In this document: in pieces, positions 1-10,006 of the stretch | How positions within the stretch are numbered: the first letter of the stretch is position 1 | Layout: each line of letters opens with the position of its first letter | Assembly (NCBI GenBank): GCA_028564925.1 | Contig: CM053033.1 | Location: 87,284,468-87,348,467, forward strand | Source: Lithobates sylvaticus | Taxonomy: Eukaryota; Chordata; Amphibia; Anura; Ranidae | DNA: 64,000 nt | Reading direction: 5' to 3' | Translations under genes and position numbers: made by a program | The notes under the pieces: generated by a model | The model's input: only the letters and a program-made list of their open reading frames with translations | The model's database searches: none | Told to the model about the DNA's origin: nothing

Positions 1-55
1 ATCTAGGCTTACCTGTAGGTCAAAGTGGTTTGTAAGGGTTTACAACCACTTTAAG
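1..55. repeat. Right end of an M1 TTAAAG-type MITE, cut by the window edge
   Basis: The first 55 bases read ...CTTACCTGTAGGT...GTTTACAACCACTTTAAG. They match the terminal part of the M1 family seen whole at 6797-7242, including the GCTTACCTGTAGGT block and the CTTTAA end. The left part lies outside the window. Confidence 0.6.
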
Positions 56-810
56 CAAGTAAAAAGGTAAGTTTAAATATTTTTTTTATAAGTTATGTTA
101 TATAAATATGTAACAAATATGAAGTAGGTGTTGTTCCAATTTGGCTGTAAAAGGGAAAATACACTTTAAAGACGTGCACAAAGCACACTGTACACACTGC
201 CCTTATAGAAGCCTGTGTATACAAGGCCCAAGTGCTTTCTTTTCCTCTATTGCCCTTTTCTAACATGCATCTGTTGCCCGTGAAGCTTGAAGCAGCCATA
301 TTCTTAGTGAAATAATATTTCAGAGAAAACAATCAGCCCATTAGGAACTTGCAACATCGTTGGCCCCTCACTGCAAAGTCTTCAGAATGGTACACTTTGA
401 AAGATTTAACCTTCGAACTTCTGCAAATTTCCAGCAACGAAAGAGTGAACCCACATTGGGCCAATGTCATTGAGGCTTCTATATCCTGTCTGATGGAGCT
501 GTGACATCCCCCTATTATGATACAAACAGTCCTGTACTGTCATGGACAGAAGGGGGGTTGAGGGAAACAGGAAGACGCTCTGAATGGACAGAGGAGAGGA
601 TCGTTAATATCCAGCTCATTAATGCTGAAACCACACGTTTCATGAAAAGGTTAAGCTAGGTAATCATTATTCTGACGGAGTTTACAGTAGCTGCTCATTT
701 GGTTGTTTAAACGGGAAACTGAAGGATGATTTGCCTAACCTACTGTACATTTCACGTAGCCTTTTATCACACTAAGCCTTATCTAAGCTCTGGGGACAAA
801 AAAAAAAAAC

Positions 811-838
<28 letters not shown>
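56..838. other. No gene or recognised repeat; ends in an (AT)n microsatellite
   Basis: I see no coding frame with family motifs and no terminal repeats here. An A run followed by an alternating AT tract occupies about 799-838, directly left of the Tc1 element whose TA target it may have supplied. The stretch may be ordinary host intergenic or intronic DNA. Confidence 0.5.
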
Positions 839-841
<3 letters not shown>

Positions 842-2494
842 CAGTATATCACAAAAGTGAGTACACCCCTCACATTTTTGTAAATTTTATATTATATATA
901 TTATCTTTTCATGTGACAACACTGAAGAAATGACTTTGCTACAATGTAAAGTAGTAGGAGTGTACAGCTTGTTTAACAGTGTAAATTTGCTGTTCCCTCA
1001 AAATAACTCAACACACCGCCATTAATGTCTAAACCGCTGGCAACAAAAGTGAGTACATCTCTAAGCGAAATTGTCCAAATTGGGCCAAAAGTGTCAATAT
1101 TTTGTGTGGCCACCATTATTTTGCAGCACTGCCTTAACCCTCTTGAGCATGGAGTTCATCAGAGCTTCACAGGTTACCATTACTTTGGCTTAGTTACCCC
1201 ACTTCCACTCCATGATGACATCACAGAGCTGGTGGATGTTAGAGACCTTGCACTCCTCCACCTTCCTTTTGAGGATGCCCCACAGATGCTCAATAGGATT
1301 TAGGTCTAGAAACATGCTTGGTCAGTCCATCACCTTTACCCTCAGCTTCTTTAGCAAGGCAGTGGTTGTCTTGGAGGTGTGTTTGGGGTCGTTATCATGT
1401 TGGAATACTGCCCTGCGACCCAGTCTACAAAGGGAGGGGATCATGATCTGCTTCAGTATGTCACAGTACATGTTGGCATTCATGGTTCCCTCAATGAAAT
1501 GTAGCTCCCCAGTGCCGGCAGTACTCATGCAGCCCCAGACCATGACACTCCCACCACCATGCTTGACTGTAGGCAAGACACACTTGTCTTTGTAATCCTC
1601 ACCTGGTTCCTGCCACACACGCTCAACACCATCTGAACCAAAGAAGTTTATCTTGGTCTCATCAGACCACAGGACATGGTTCTAGTAATCCATGTCCTTA
1701 GTCTGCTTGTCTTCAGCAAACTGTTTGCAGACTTTCTTGTCCATCATCTTTAGAAGAGGCTTCCTTCTGGGATGACAGCCATGCAGACCAATTTGATGCA
1801 GTGTGCAGCGTATGGTCTGAACACTGACAGGCTGACCCCCACCCCTTCAACCTCTGCAGCAATGCTGGCAGCACTCATACGTCTATTTCCCAAAGATAAC
1901 CTCTGGATATGATGCTGAGCATGTGCACGCAACTTCTTTAGTCGACCATGGTGACGCCTGTTCTGAGTGGAACCTGTCCTGTTAAACCGCTGTATGGTCT
2001 TGGCCGCTGTGCTGCAGCTCAGTTTCAGGGTCTTGGCAATCTTCTTATAGCCTAGGCCATCTTTATATAGCAACAATAATTTTTTTCAGATCCTCAGAGA
2101 GTTCTTTGCCAAAAGTTGCCATGTTGAACTTCCAGTGACCAGTATGAAAGAGTGAGAGCAATAACACAAAATTTAACACACCTGCACCCCATTCACACCT
2201 GAGACCTTGTAACACTAACGAGTCACATGACACCAGGGAGGGAAAATGGCCAATTGGGCCCAATTCGGACATTTTCACTTAGGGGTGGACTCACTTTTGT
2301 TGCCAGCGGTTTAGACATTAATGGCTGTGTGTTGAGTTATTTTGAGGGGACAACAAATTTGCACCGTTATGCAAGCTGCACACTCACTACATTACATTGT
2401 AGCAAAGTGTAATTTCCTTAGTGTTGTCACGTAAAAAGATATAATAAAATATTTACAAAAATGTGAGGGGTGTACTTACTTTTGTGAGATACTG
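842..2494 (-). mobile_element. Tc1/mariner element A, full length, inactive
   Basis: The element is 1653 bp, close to the usual 1.6 kb of Tc1. It has matching inverted ends (left CAGTATATCACAAAAGTGAG, right its near complement ending ...GTGAGATACTG), each flanked by TA, the Tc1 target dinucleotide. The minus strand carries a decayed Tc1 transposase. Both ends are well preserved, so the whole unit is present. It abuts a second Tc1 element (from 2503) with only a few AT bases between them. Confidence 0.93.
1190..2122 (-). pseudogene. Tc1-family transposase, decayed (element A)
   Basis: This is a DDE transposase of the Tc1 family, which cuts and pastes its own element at TA sites. Reading the minus strand, the N-terminus begins MATFGKELSEDLKK near 2122. 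A helix-turn-helix region follows (YKDGLGYKKIAKTLKLS, about 2070-2000), then the catalytic domain with GGGSVMVWGCMS and QHDNDPKHTSK (about 1560-1370), and finally LDLNPIEHLWGILKRK near 1270, which holds the last acidic residue. The frame shifts near 2080 and again between about 1750 and 1620, and the Trp codon of the usual WPS motif near 1320 reads TGA. The order of domains is that of a complete Tc1 transposase, so this is a once full-length but dead copy. Confidence 0.92.
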
Positions 2495-2764
2495 TATATA
2501 TACAGTGCCTTGAAAAAGTAATTGTGAAGTGGAAGGTTAATGATAAATGTTTTTTCTATTTTTTTCTACAAATAAATATCTAAAAAGTGTGGCGTGCATT
2601 TGTAATCAGCCCCCTTTACTCTGATACCCTAACTAAAATCTAGTGGAACCAATTGCTTCCAGAAGTCTACCAATTAGTAAATAGAGTCCACCTGTGTGTA
2701 ATTTAATCTCAGTATAAATACAGCTGTTCTGTGAAGCCCTCAGAGGTTAGAGAACCTTAGTGAA

Positions 2765-3600
2765 CAAACAGCATAATAAAAGCCAAGGAACACACCAGAC
2801 AGGTCAGGGATAAAGTTGTGGAGAAGTTTAAAGCAGGGTTAGGTTATAAAAAAATTATCCCAAGCTTTAATTATCTCAGGGAGCACTGTTCAATCCATCA
2901 TCCAAAAATGGAAAGAGTACGGCACAACTGCAAACCAACCAAGACATAGCAACCACCTAAACTGACCGGCCGGGCAAGGAGAACATTAATCAGTGAAGGA
3001 GCAAAGAGGCCCATGGTAACTCTGGAGGTGCTGCAGAGATCCACAGATCAGGTGGGAAAATCTGTCCACAGGACAACTATTAGTTGTGCACTCCACAAAT
3101 ATGGCCTTTATGGAAGAGTGACAAGAAGAAAGCCATTGTTAAAAGAAAGCCATAAGAAGTCCTGTTTGCAGTTTACAAAAAGCCATGTGGGGGACACAGC
3201 AAACAGGTGGAAGAAGGTGCTCTGGTCAGATGTGACCAAAATTGAATTTTTTGGCCTAAAAGCAAAACTAACACCGCACATCACCCTGAACACTCCATCC
3301 CCACTGTGAAACCCGGTGGTGGCAACATCATGCTGTGGGATTGCTTTTCTTCAGCAGGGACAGGGTAGCTGGTGAGAGTTGATGGGAAGATGGAAGGGCC
3401 GAATACAGGGCAAACTTAGAAGAAACCTGTTAGAGTCTACAAAAGACTTGAGACTGGGGCGGAGGTTCACTTTCCAGCAGGACAATGACCCTAAACATAC
3501 AGCCAGAGCTACAATGGAATGGTTTAGATCAAAGCATATTCATGTGTTACAATGGCCTAGTCAAAATCCAGAGCTTGAGCAATTTTGCTAAAACAAATGG
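2765..3600 (+). pseudogene. Tc1-family transposase, decayed (element B)
   Basis: The transposase remnant of element B lies on the plus strand. Recognisable pieces are GLGYKKI near 2835 (helix-turn-helix region), HRTTISCALHKYGLYGR (about 3070-3120), [16 protein letters not shown] (about 3210-3255, first catalytic Asp in WSD), and [13 protein letters not shown] followed by WPSQNPELE (about 3470-3590, second catalytic Asp). Several frame changes and an in-frame stop near 2945 break it. The C-terminal acidic block is degraded. Order and spacing match full Tc1 transposases of about 340 residues. Confidence 0.88.
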
Positions 3601-3736
3601 GCAAAAATGTCACTCTCTAGATGAGCAAAGCTGGTAGAGACATACCCAAAAAGACTTGCAGCTGTAATTGCAACAAAAGGTTATTCTACAAAGTATTGAC
3701 TGAATACAAATGCATGCCACACTTTTCACATATTTA

Positions 3737-5395
3737 TGTAGCGCCGACACTTTTCTAAAGTGTGCGCTATAATGCAAATTTATTTTTTTCCAGAACTGTA
3801 ACAGGGTTCTGGGGGTTAATTCTATAGGTCTTTTACTTTGGCATCAGTTTGGCTGGCTGTACTGAAGTTCTGCTTGGTCATAGGTGCAGTGAGGCGCCTG
3901 TGACAGGCTGAGAACCAAGCCTGGTTGTATGTGTTAAGTACCAATCTTTCTCAGAGCCAATCAGTGGGCGCGTCTGGCCCCCGCTGTGTAGTCTGGGAAG
4001 GGTTATTTAAAGCGGTTCTGCACTCATTTCATTTAGTAAATCTCTTTGCCTTCCAAATCAGGCAAAGAGTACTAAATGAAATGTTTTTTTTTTTTTACTT
4101 ACCTTGTAATTGAAGACTTCCGGTCTTCTCCCTCTGCGGCGGCGGGCGGGGTCTTGCGTCGATCGTCGTCACGCCGCACTGTCTCCTGGGATCTGGTGTC
4201 ATTGATCCCAGGAGTCAGTGCGGGCATCTTCCGAAATCTCGCGAGATTTCGGCCACATCTTCCGAAATCTCCCGAGATTTCGGCCGCATCTGCTGAAATC
4301 TCGTGAGATCTCGGCAGATGTGCCGTTACTGCGCACGCGCGAGTAACGGCGGTGCATGCTGGGCCATCTAAAGTCCCTGTGGGTGTTTCACATGCCCACA
4401 GGCAAGATGGCCCCCAGCACTAAAGAAGAAGACGAGGAACTTCATCGGACGAAAACCGGCGGCGATCGAGATGGAAGATGGAACAGGTGAGTCCCCTAAT
4501 AAAGGTAAGCACACTTTATATTACATCCTAAAAAAAAAAATTTTTTTCAGAGTGCAGAACCGCTTTAAGATGCTGGAGTCATGTGTTCAGGGTTTGGCTT
4601 GCTCTTTGAGTCCTGGTTCTGGTCTGGACCGGCCCTGTGAGGGGTCCAGGACCCAGGAGTGTCTGCCATCCCCGTAAGCATGGTCACCCTGACCAGCCCC
4701 AGAGGCCCTCGTGGTCTGGGGTGGGGATCCGTTTGTTCCCGAGCCTCAGAACTGGCTAGTTCGAGGCCCAGTAACTGAGGGAGGATTCGGAGGTGTCCCG
4801 GTGTGCTCTCGGCATTGGAGAGGCACAGCAACTCCTACAAGCGACCAGGGGAGGATTCTTAAGAGGAGGGCCAAGAAGCTGGCTGCTCGGTAAGAGCCTG
4901 GGAGCTGAGATGTATGGACACTAGTGAATCCGCATTTCTTAAGGTATCGCCAAGCTGGCTGAAAGATCCAGGTATCATGGGAAAAGTTCCTAATTTAATT
5001 TCAGTTACAATCTAGTCTGTGGCAGAGACTTTGCAAAATCTTTGAGTCACTTGTTGGCTGCTAAATCTACAGTTAGAGGTTTATCCAGCAGTGAAGTGCC
5101 CAGTTGCGAGTGGCTACCCTCTGGGCTATCTAAAGAGACATTCAATTGATGTCAGCAGTTCTGAATTGCCTGAGTTTCATCACCCGTGCCTCTATTCCCA
5201 ATTGAGAGACTGTGTTAAAGTTGAACGTTACCCTTTCAAATAAAAATCCTTAAAAGGACTTTTGCGTGTCAGCTTCTGAAGTTACTGGGTACTAACCCTG
5301 GGAACCCCTAGACAACGAACAACGAGCTACAAGGAGGAGGTAATTGGTAAGCCCAGCAAATTCATGGCCGCCCCAAATGGGTTATGGCTGTTACA
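3737..5395 (+). mobile_element. Solo LTR of an LTR retrotransposon (fossil)
   Basis: The insert starts TGTAGCGCCGAC and ends GGCTGTTACA, so it has the TG...CA ends of an LTR. It is flanked by TTTA at 3733-3736 and 5396-5399, a 4-bp target duplication. An AATAAA-type signal sits near 5240. It lies inside Tc1 element B; joining the flanks restores the Tc1 right half. A TTAA-flanked MITE (4011-4564) is inserted in it, so the LTR proper is about 1.1 kb. No internal retroelement genes are present here. The family is probably Gypsy-like, which is inference from the ends only. Confidence 0.75.
4011..4564. mobile_element. M11 MITE inserted in the solo LTR
   Basis: The ends are AGCGGTTCTGCACTCATTT and its complement ...AGTGCAGAACCGCT, with TTAA at 4007-4010 and 4565-4568. 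The interior has a GC-rich block with repeated TCTCGCGAGATTTC-type palindromes. A second copy in the opposite orientation lies at 62478-62988. A splice-donor-like ACTTACCTTG (minus strand, near 4097) and CAGGTGAGT (plus, near 4483) both point outward. Confidence 0.88.
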
Positions 5396-5818
5396 TTTAT
5401 TTGTAAAACATTTTGAAAACCATTTATCATTTTCCTTCCACTTTACAATTATGTGCCACTTTGTGTTGGTCTATCACATAAAATCCCAATAAAATCCATT
5501 TCCGTTTTTGGTTGTAACATGTGGAAAATTGACAAAATGTGGAAAATTTCAAGAATATTGAATATATGAATATTTTTTTAAGGCACTATATACTGTATAT
5601 AAAGTGGTTATATCACTTCCCCTGTTATTTTGCAATCACAGGGACAAGGTATTGTACACAGGTGCCAAGAAGAGTTCCAGAGTACTAATAACTCAGTACA
5701 TAGTCCTTAGGGAAATATTCACCTCGTTGCACCAAACTGAACACTGGCTGTGATGACTGTCGCCATTTACGCTGGTTCCTCAGTGGAACGTTTGACGTGA
5801 AGCTGGGTCAGGTGTCAG

Positions 5819-6646
5819 CAGTGTTGGTCATCTTACTTTAAAAAAGTAATTAGTTAAGTTACAAATTACTTCTCCCAAAAAGTAATTGCGTTAGTAACTC
5901 AGTTACTACATTGGAAAAGTAATTAGTTACTCAGCAAAGTAACTGTGACTTTTTTTAAAATATTCTATACGTGTAAGTAAGGGGCGGGTCTAGTATTACT
6001 GTAACCAAGGGGCGCATTTATTATTATTGTTATATATCGTATAACCAAGGGGCTGCTCTATTATTACTCTAACCAAGGGGCAGATCTGTTATAGCGTGTA
6101 AGCAAGGGGCGGGTCTATTATTATTATATCGTGTAAGGGGCGGAAGGCTACAGAAGAGGGCGAATGTTAAATTAATGGGCAGAGCTCGATATATAACAAT
6201 AATAATAAATGCGCCCCTTGGTTACAGTAATACTAGACCCGCCCCTTACTTACACGATAGACGCCCCTTGCAGAGTAGCACGAGCATCAGGAGCGTGCCG
6301 AATCGCCTCGTACAATTACATGTTAACTGCACCTGCGCGGTGTAGAGTTCACTCAGAGCTGTTTAGGTTCGGCAATTTTCGGAAGCTCCGTAGTCCTTCG
6401 TACTGCGCAAGCCCTGCACCTGCGCAGTACAGGGGGTCCTTATCCGGCGGGGGAACTTTTTCGGCAGGACACCGGAATTACACTACTGCCATCTAGTGGC
6501 GGTAGATGTAATTGGGGTAACTAAGCCAAAGTAATGGGAACTGAGTTACCATGAGGGGAAAAGTAATCAGTTAGATTACTCGTTACCCTCTAAAGTAACT
6601 GCGTTAGGTAACTCAGTTTATTTTAACTCAGTTACTTACATCACTG
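5819..6646. mobile_element. hAT-type non-autonomous element, copy 1, with 8-bp target duplication
   Basis: The element begins CAGTGTTGGTCATC and ends TTACATCACTG. It is flanked by a perfect 8-bp direct repeat GGTGTCAG (5811-5818 and 6647-6654), diagnostic of hAT insertions. The interior is a long imperfect palindrome built from GGGGCGGGTCT / TAACCAAGGGGC units. No transposase is encoded. The second copy is at 37281-38127. Confidence 0.95.
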
Positions 6647-6796
6647 GGTGTCAGTAATGACCAGAGTCTATGTGCCCTTATGACTGGTGTACTTGGACAG
6701 TTGCATTTCTTATCTATACAAGTCAAACTGAATGCGAGCTCATAGGAAAAGTATCTCAAATGCAAGACAGTCACATCCCTATACACCAACCCTTAA

Positions 6797-7242
6797 AGAG
6801 GTTGTAAACCTCCCCCCAAAAAAAAAGAAATCCTGCAAGACAAAGGCATAACGAGCTAGTATGCATCCCATATTAGATTATTATGAAATACTTATCTTAG
6901 AACGATGCCCTGAATCTGCTCACCGCTGACAGGGCCTACATCTTTCCTGGAGTTACTTGTGGGTTCGCAGGCACCGGCGCTGTGACTACGGTGCTGTAAT
7001 TGGCCGGAGCCACAATGAGATCACTCCCTCACTCCCGCGCATGCGCACGGGAGCTGCCGAACACGGCACTGGACCCTGAAGAAACGGCACGAGTGCACAT
7101 GCGCCAATGACGTCGGCGGCAGCATATATAGTAAATATCTCCTAAACAGTACAAGTTTAGGAGATATTTACAGTACCTACAGGTAACCCTTATTATAGGC
7201 TTACCTGTAGGTACAATTAAAGAGAAAGACTTTACTTCCTCT
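6797..7242. mobile_element. M1 MITE, TTAA-flanked
   Basis: The ends are AGAGGTTGTAAACC and ...CTTCCTCT, between TTAA at 6793-6796 and 7243-7246. The interior carries AAATATCTCCTAAACAGTAC and its complement in tandem (a hairpin near 7130-7170) and GCTTACCTGTAGGT. The same family occurs at 35002-35755 and at 1-55. Confidence 0.8.
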
Positions 7243-7246
7243 TTAA

Positions 7247-7700
7247 GCCTAGTACACACGGGCCGAATGTTGGGCGGCATTAGCCAGTTCAATAGAAACC
7301 GGCCGACATTCGTCCTGTGTGTACTGCAGCCGGTCTGACAGAAGCCAACCGCTTGTCTGGGTTCTGTCGAAAAGGGCATTGCCAAAAAAAGGTCCGCCGA
7401 CTGCCTCCTGATCAGCGCTCTCTGCCAATGGCTGAGAGCGCTGACTGTAGTGTTCTGGCGCCTGTCCCCCTGTCAGAACACAATAGTGCAGCAGGGGAAC
7501 TCGCAAGAGGCTTGCTATGGGGGCACTTGAAGAGGCAGGAGCCAGGACCACCACTGGGGTACCCAAAAAGAAGAGGATCAGGGCTGCTCTGTGCAAAACC
7601 ATTGCACAGAGCAGGTAAGTATAACATGTTTGTTATTGAAAAAAAAAAAGTCCAGTGACTTTGCCTAGGCTGAAAGGATGTCATCAGTCTGCTGCAGGAA
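7247..7700. mobile_element. M13/M12 composite MITE region
   Basis: The left end GCCTAGTACACACGGGCC abuts the TTAA that ends M1 and resembles the element at 34917-34997. The right half (about 7520-7650) is the inverse of the M12 element at 63058-63277, sharing TTGCACAGAGCAGGTAAGTA. I cannot place the right boundary exactly. An exact CAGGTAAGT splice-donor consensus lies at 7612-7620. Confidence 0.6.
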
Positions 7701-7758
7701 GGTGGAAGCATTTCCTCAGCTACGTATCCCCCAGTGATAATTCAGGTTGTTCAATGTA

Positions 7759-8127
7759 AGGCCCCTTTCACACAGGCACCTCCATGTAGTGGATTCCACT
7801 TGCTCAGCAGAGGATTGCCTGAGCAGGCGGATGACAGGTCCGTGTCCGCTCCGATGTGCAGAGCGGACACAGACACAGTCCCGCGCTCCTCTATGGGGAA
7901 ATCGGATGGAAACGGACCACCTGTCCGTTTCCATCCGATCCGATCTGCCGGACAGATGGAAAATAGGACCACCATCCGTCGTTTTTTTGCGGGCAGGATC
8001 GGATGGTGGCGGGTGTCAGCGGACATGTGTCGCCGCTCCATGGGGAGACTAGAGGGTCCAATCAGGTCCGCCTAAAAACTGGTGGACAGGTTGACATGAT
8101 CGGACAGCCAGTGTGAAAGGACCCTTT
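7759..8127. mobile_element. M2 MITE (AGGCCCCTTTCACAC family)
   Basis: The left end AAGGCCCCTTTCACACAGGC and the right end GTGTGAAAGGACCCTT form inverted termini. The interior is a GC-rich imperfect palindrome rich in CCGATCC and GCGGACA. Other copies are at 19236-19638 and 61028-61415. The ends resemble those of PIF/Harbinger-like MITEs, but the target duplication is not certain here. Confidence 0.75.
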
Positions 8128-8384
8128 CGATGTAGCAAGTCACAAGGCAAGAGGCTGCAGCAGGGTTGATTTGTATTAGACATTTGTAAACACAGTCAAG
8201 ACCTGCACAGGTACCAGTATTTACATGCCTGTGTTGTCTGTAAAGCGGCATCTCAGTCCAGGAATTAGATGCTGACCCAGATGATGGATGAACAAAGATG
8301 GCAAGTCCTTCCAGAAAGGCAATTTCTGTCAGAGGTAAAAAGTATTTTTCAGTGTTAAGCTCAGTAGCAGGCCGTAATGCAGGG

Positions 8385-8770
8385 CGCAGGGGTGCTGCCC
8401 TCCTATCCATGCGTCCGGCCCCCTAATCTACATGCGGGGCATTGGACGCATGGATTCCAATGGGTTTTTTCTTTATTTCTTTTTTTTGAAGCACGTGATT
8501 AAAGCCAAAGGCTCTGATAAGCTTCAAAAAAGGGTGGGCTCGCCCAGTTGTGTGACAATAGCAAATTAATATTCACTATTGTCTTCATAAATCTCCTCCC
8601 GGCCAATCAGGAAGTGGGTCCTGAGACCTGTGACCCGATTTGCCGAAAGGAGAAGCAATCCTATTAGCCTAGAAGGAGAAGAGAGGAGATGAATGGCGGA
8701 AGCCGCCGTGATGCAGAGGAGACGCAGGGGTCGCCCCGGAGGAAGTGCTGCCCCGCGACCTAGATGGTGT
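8385..8770 (-). repeat. R3 dispersed repeat, inverse copy
   Basis: The block contains CAATGGGTTTTTTC, GAAGCACGTGATTA, AGGGTGGGCTCGCCCAGTTG, TTCACTATTGTC and GGCCAATCAGGAAG. In reverse complement it aligns by eye to 40245-40470. No ends were identified. Confidence 0.65.
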
Positions 8771-8783
8771 AAGTGACCCGAAA

Positions 8784-8800
8784 GGGGGGGGGGGGGGGGG
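8784..8800. repeat. Poly-G tract
   Basis: A run of 17 G. Such tracts can form quadruplexes and cause polymerase slippage, so its length may be unreliable. Confidence 0.95.
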
Positions 8801-9243
8801 CAGAGTGAAAACCTGAACTGGGAGTAAAAACTGCAATACTTACCTTCTTCCTCGCTCCCCCCTGATTCTCAAAGTTGTATGTGGGTTCTTACCACCCTCT
8901 TGTACAATGCAGGATGTTTCTATGTGATGATGTTAGAGTCCGACCGCCAGCCAAAATGCAGAAGAGAAACCTGCATTAGGGCATCACATAGGGAACTTTT
9001 TGTACTGTATATAAGTAAAATAGTTTAGGATAAAAAAAAAGTGTAGAAAAGAACTTGAAAAAAAAACTTAAAAGTTACACCCAAGCACTTAAAATGCACC
9101 CCCCCCCCAAACATGCATGTACAAGTATAAATGCACACACGGGAACCTACGCATGGAACCATAGTTGCGTTACACATGCTATATACATGTATGCTGGAGT
9201 GAGTGCAATAATTCTTGGCCCATTGTTCATAGCTAACTATAAA

Positions 9244-9985
9244 CCAGGGTTCTCAACCTGTGGCCCTCTGATGTGGCCCTCGACCGCAAACCAGGGAAGT
9301 GCATGCCCATGCTCTGGGATTGTGGGACGGCAAGGTCAAATCGCGATCAGTGGGTTGCCAACCTGCTGTCCCAGAGTGCTTGGAGCTGGCACCGACTGCA
9401 GAGGAAGCATGCAGCCACAGAGGAAGAAGCAGCCACATACTGTAATCTGATGCTTCCCTATAGCGGCTTTGTAGTGCTTGCTCCTGTCCCAGGAGAAGTG
9501 ATACCAAGTGCACTTCATCTGGGACCTTTCTAGCAACCTGAAGTGCGATGGCAGCAGAAGCTGGAAGTGGAAAAGGTCAGTGTATTAAATATCACATACA
9601 CTGCACTTTTGCAATGGGCTTATTAGGCTGCTTTCACACTGATCCCTGCAGCTTTCCTGATGGTTAGCTGCAATGAGCCAAAGATTTCTATTATATCTTG
9701 CAGGTTTGGTGCGTTTTCCCAAAGCACACCACACCCACAAGATATAATAGAAGTCTATGGCAAAGTGCAGCTAACCTGCAGGAAAGCCGCAGGTGCACTG
9801 CACTGCACCCGTTGTGTGTGAAAACCTCAGCGCATCAGTGTGAAAGCAGCCTTATAGGGGACTCAGGGCAGTAAGGGCTCGTTTATATTTGCGGTTTGGG
9901 GGATGGTAAAACCCCATAGTTAATTGTGGCCCACAACCAAATCACTTAAGTGGCCCTCACTCTTCAAAAGATTGGGCACCCTTGC
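9244..9985. repeat. Dispersed repeat (GGTTCTCAACCTGTGGCCC type), split by a MITE
   Basis: The left edge has CAGGGTTCTCAACCTGTGG and the right has GTGGCCCTCACTCTTC...GGGCACCCTTGCTCT. A similar edge, GGGTTTCTCAACCCGTGG, starts at 51947. M3 (9626-9851) is inserted inside. The class is not determined. Confidence 0.45.
9626..9851. mobile_element. M3 MITE with TTA target duplication
   Basis: The ends are GGCTGCTTTCACACTGATCC and ...GTGTGAAAGCAGCC, flanked by TTA at 9623-9625 and 9852-9854. The interior is a palindrome around AAGATATAATAGAA. Ends starting GG plus a TTA duplication fit PIF/Harbinger. There is no coding capacity. Confidence 0.75.
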
Positions 9986-10006
9986 TCTAAACGAATGACC
10001 TGTAAT

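Larger units (their letters stand above)
2503..5588 (+). mobile_element. Tc1/mariner element B, interrupted by a solo LTR
   Basis: The left end CAGTGCCTTGAAAAAGTA follows TA, and the right end is the decayed complement (AAGGCACTA) followed by TA at 5589-5590. Without the 1.66-kb insert at 3737-5395 the element is about 1.4 kb. The left subterminal block seen in its relative at 49995 is partly deleted here. A transposase remnant runs on the plus strand. The family is different from element A but is the same as the remnant at 49995-51946. Confidence 0.9.

Noticed and set aside
842-2494. Active Tc1 transposon
   Set aside because: Ends are good, but the transposase has frame changes and a stop in place of a conserved Trp.
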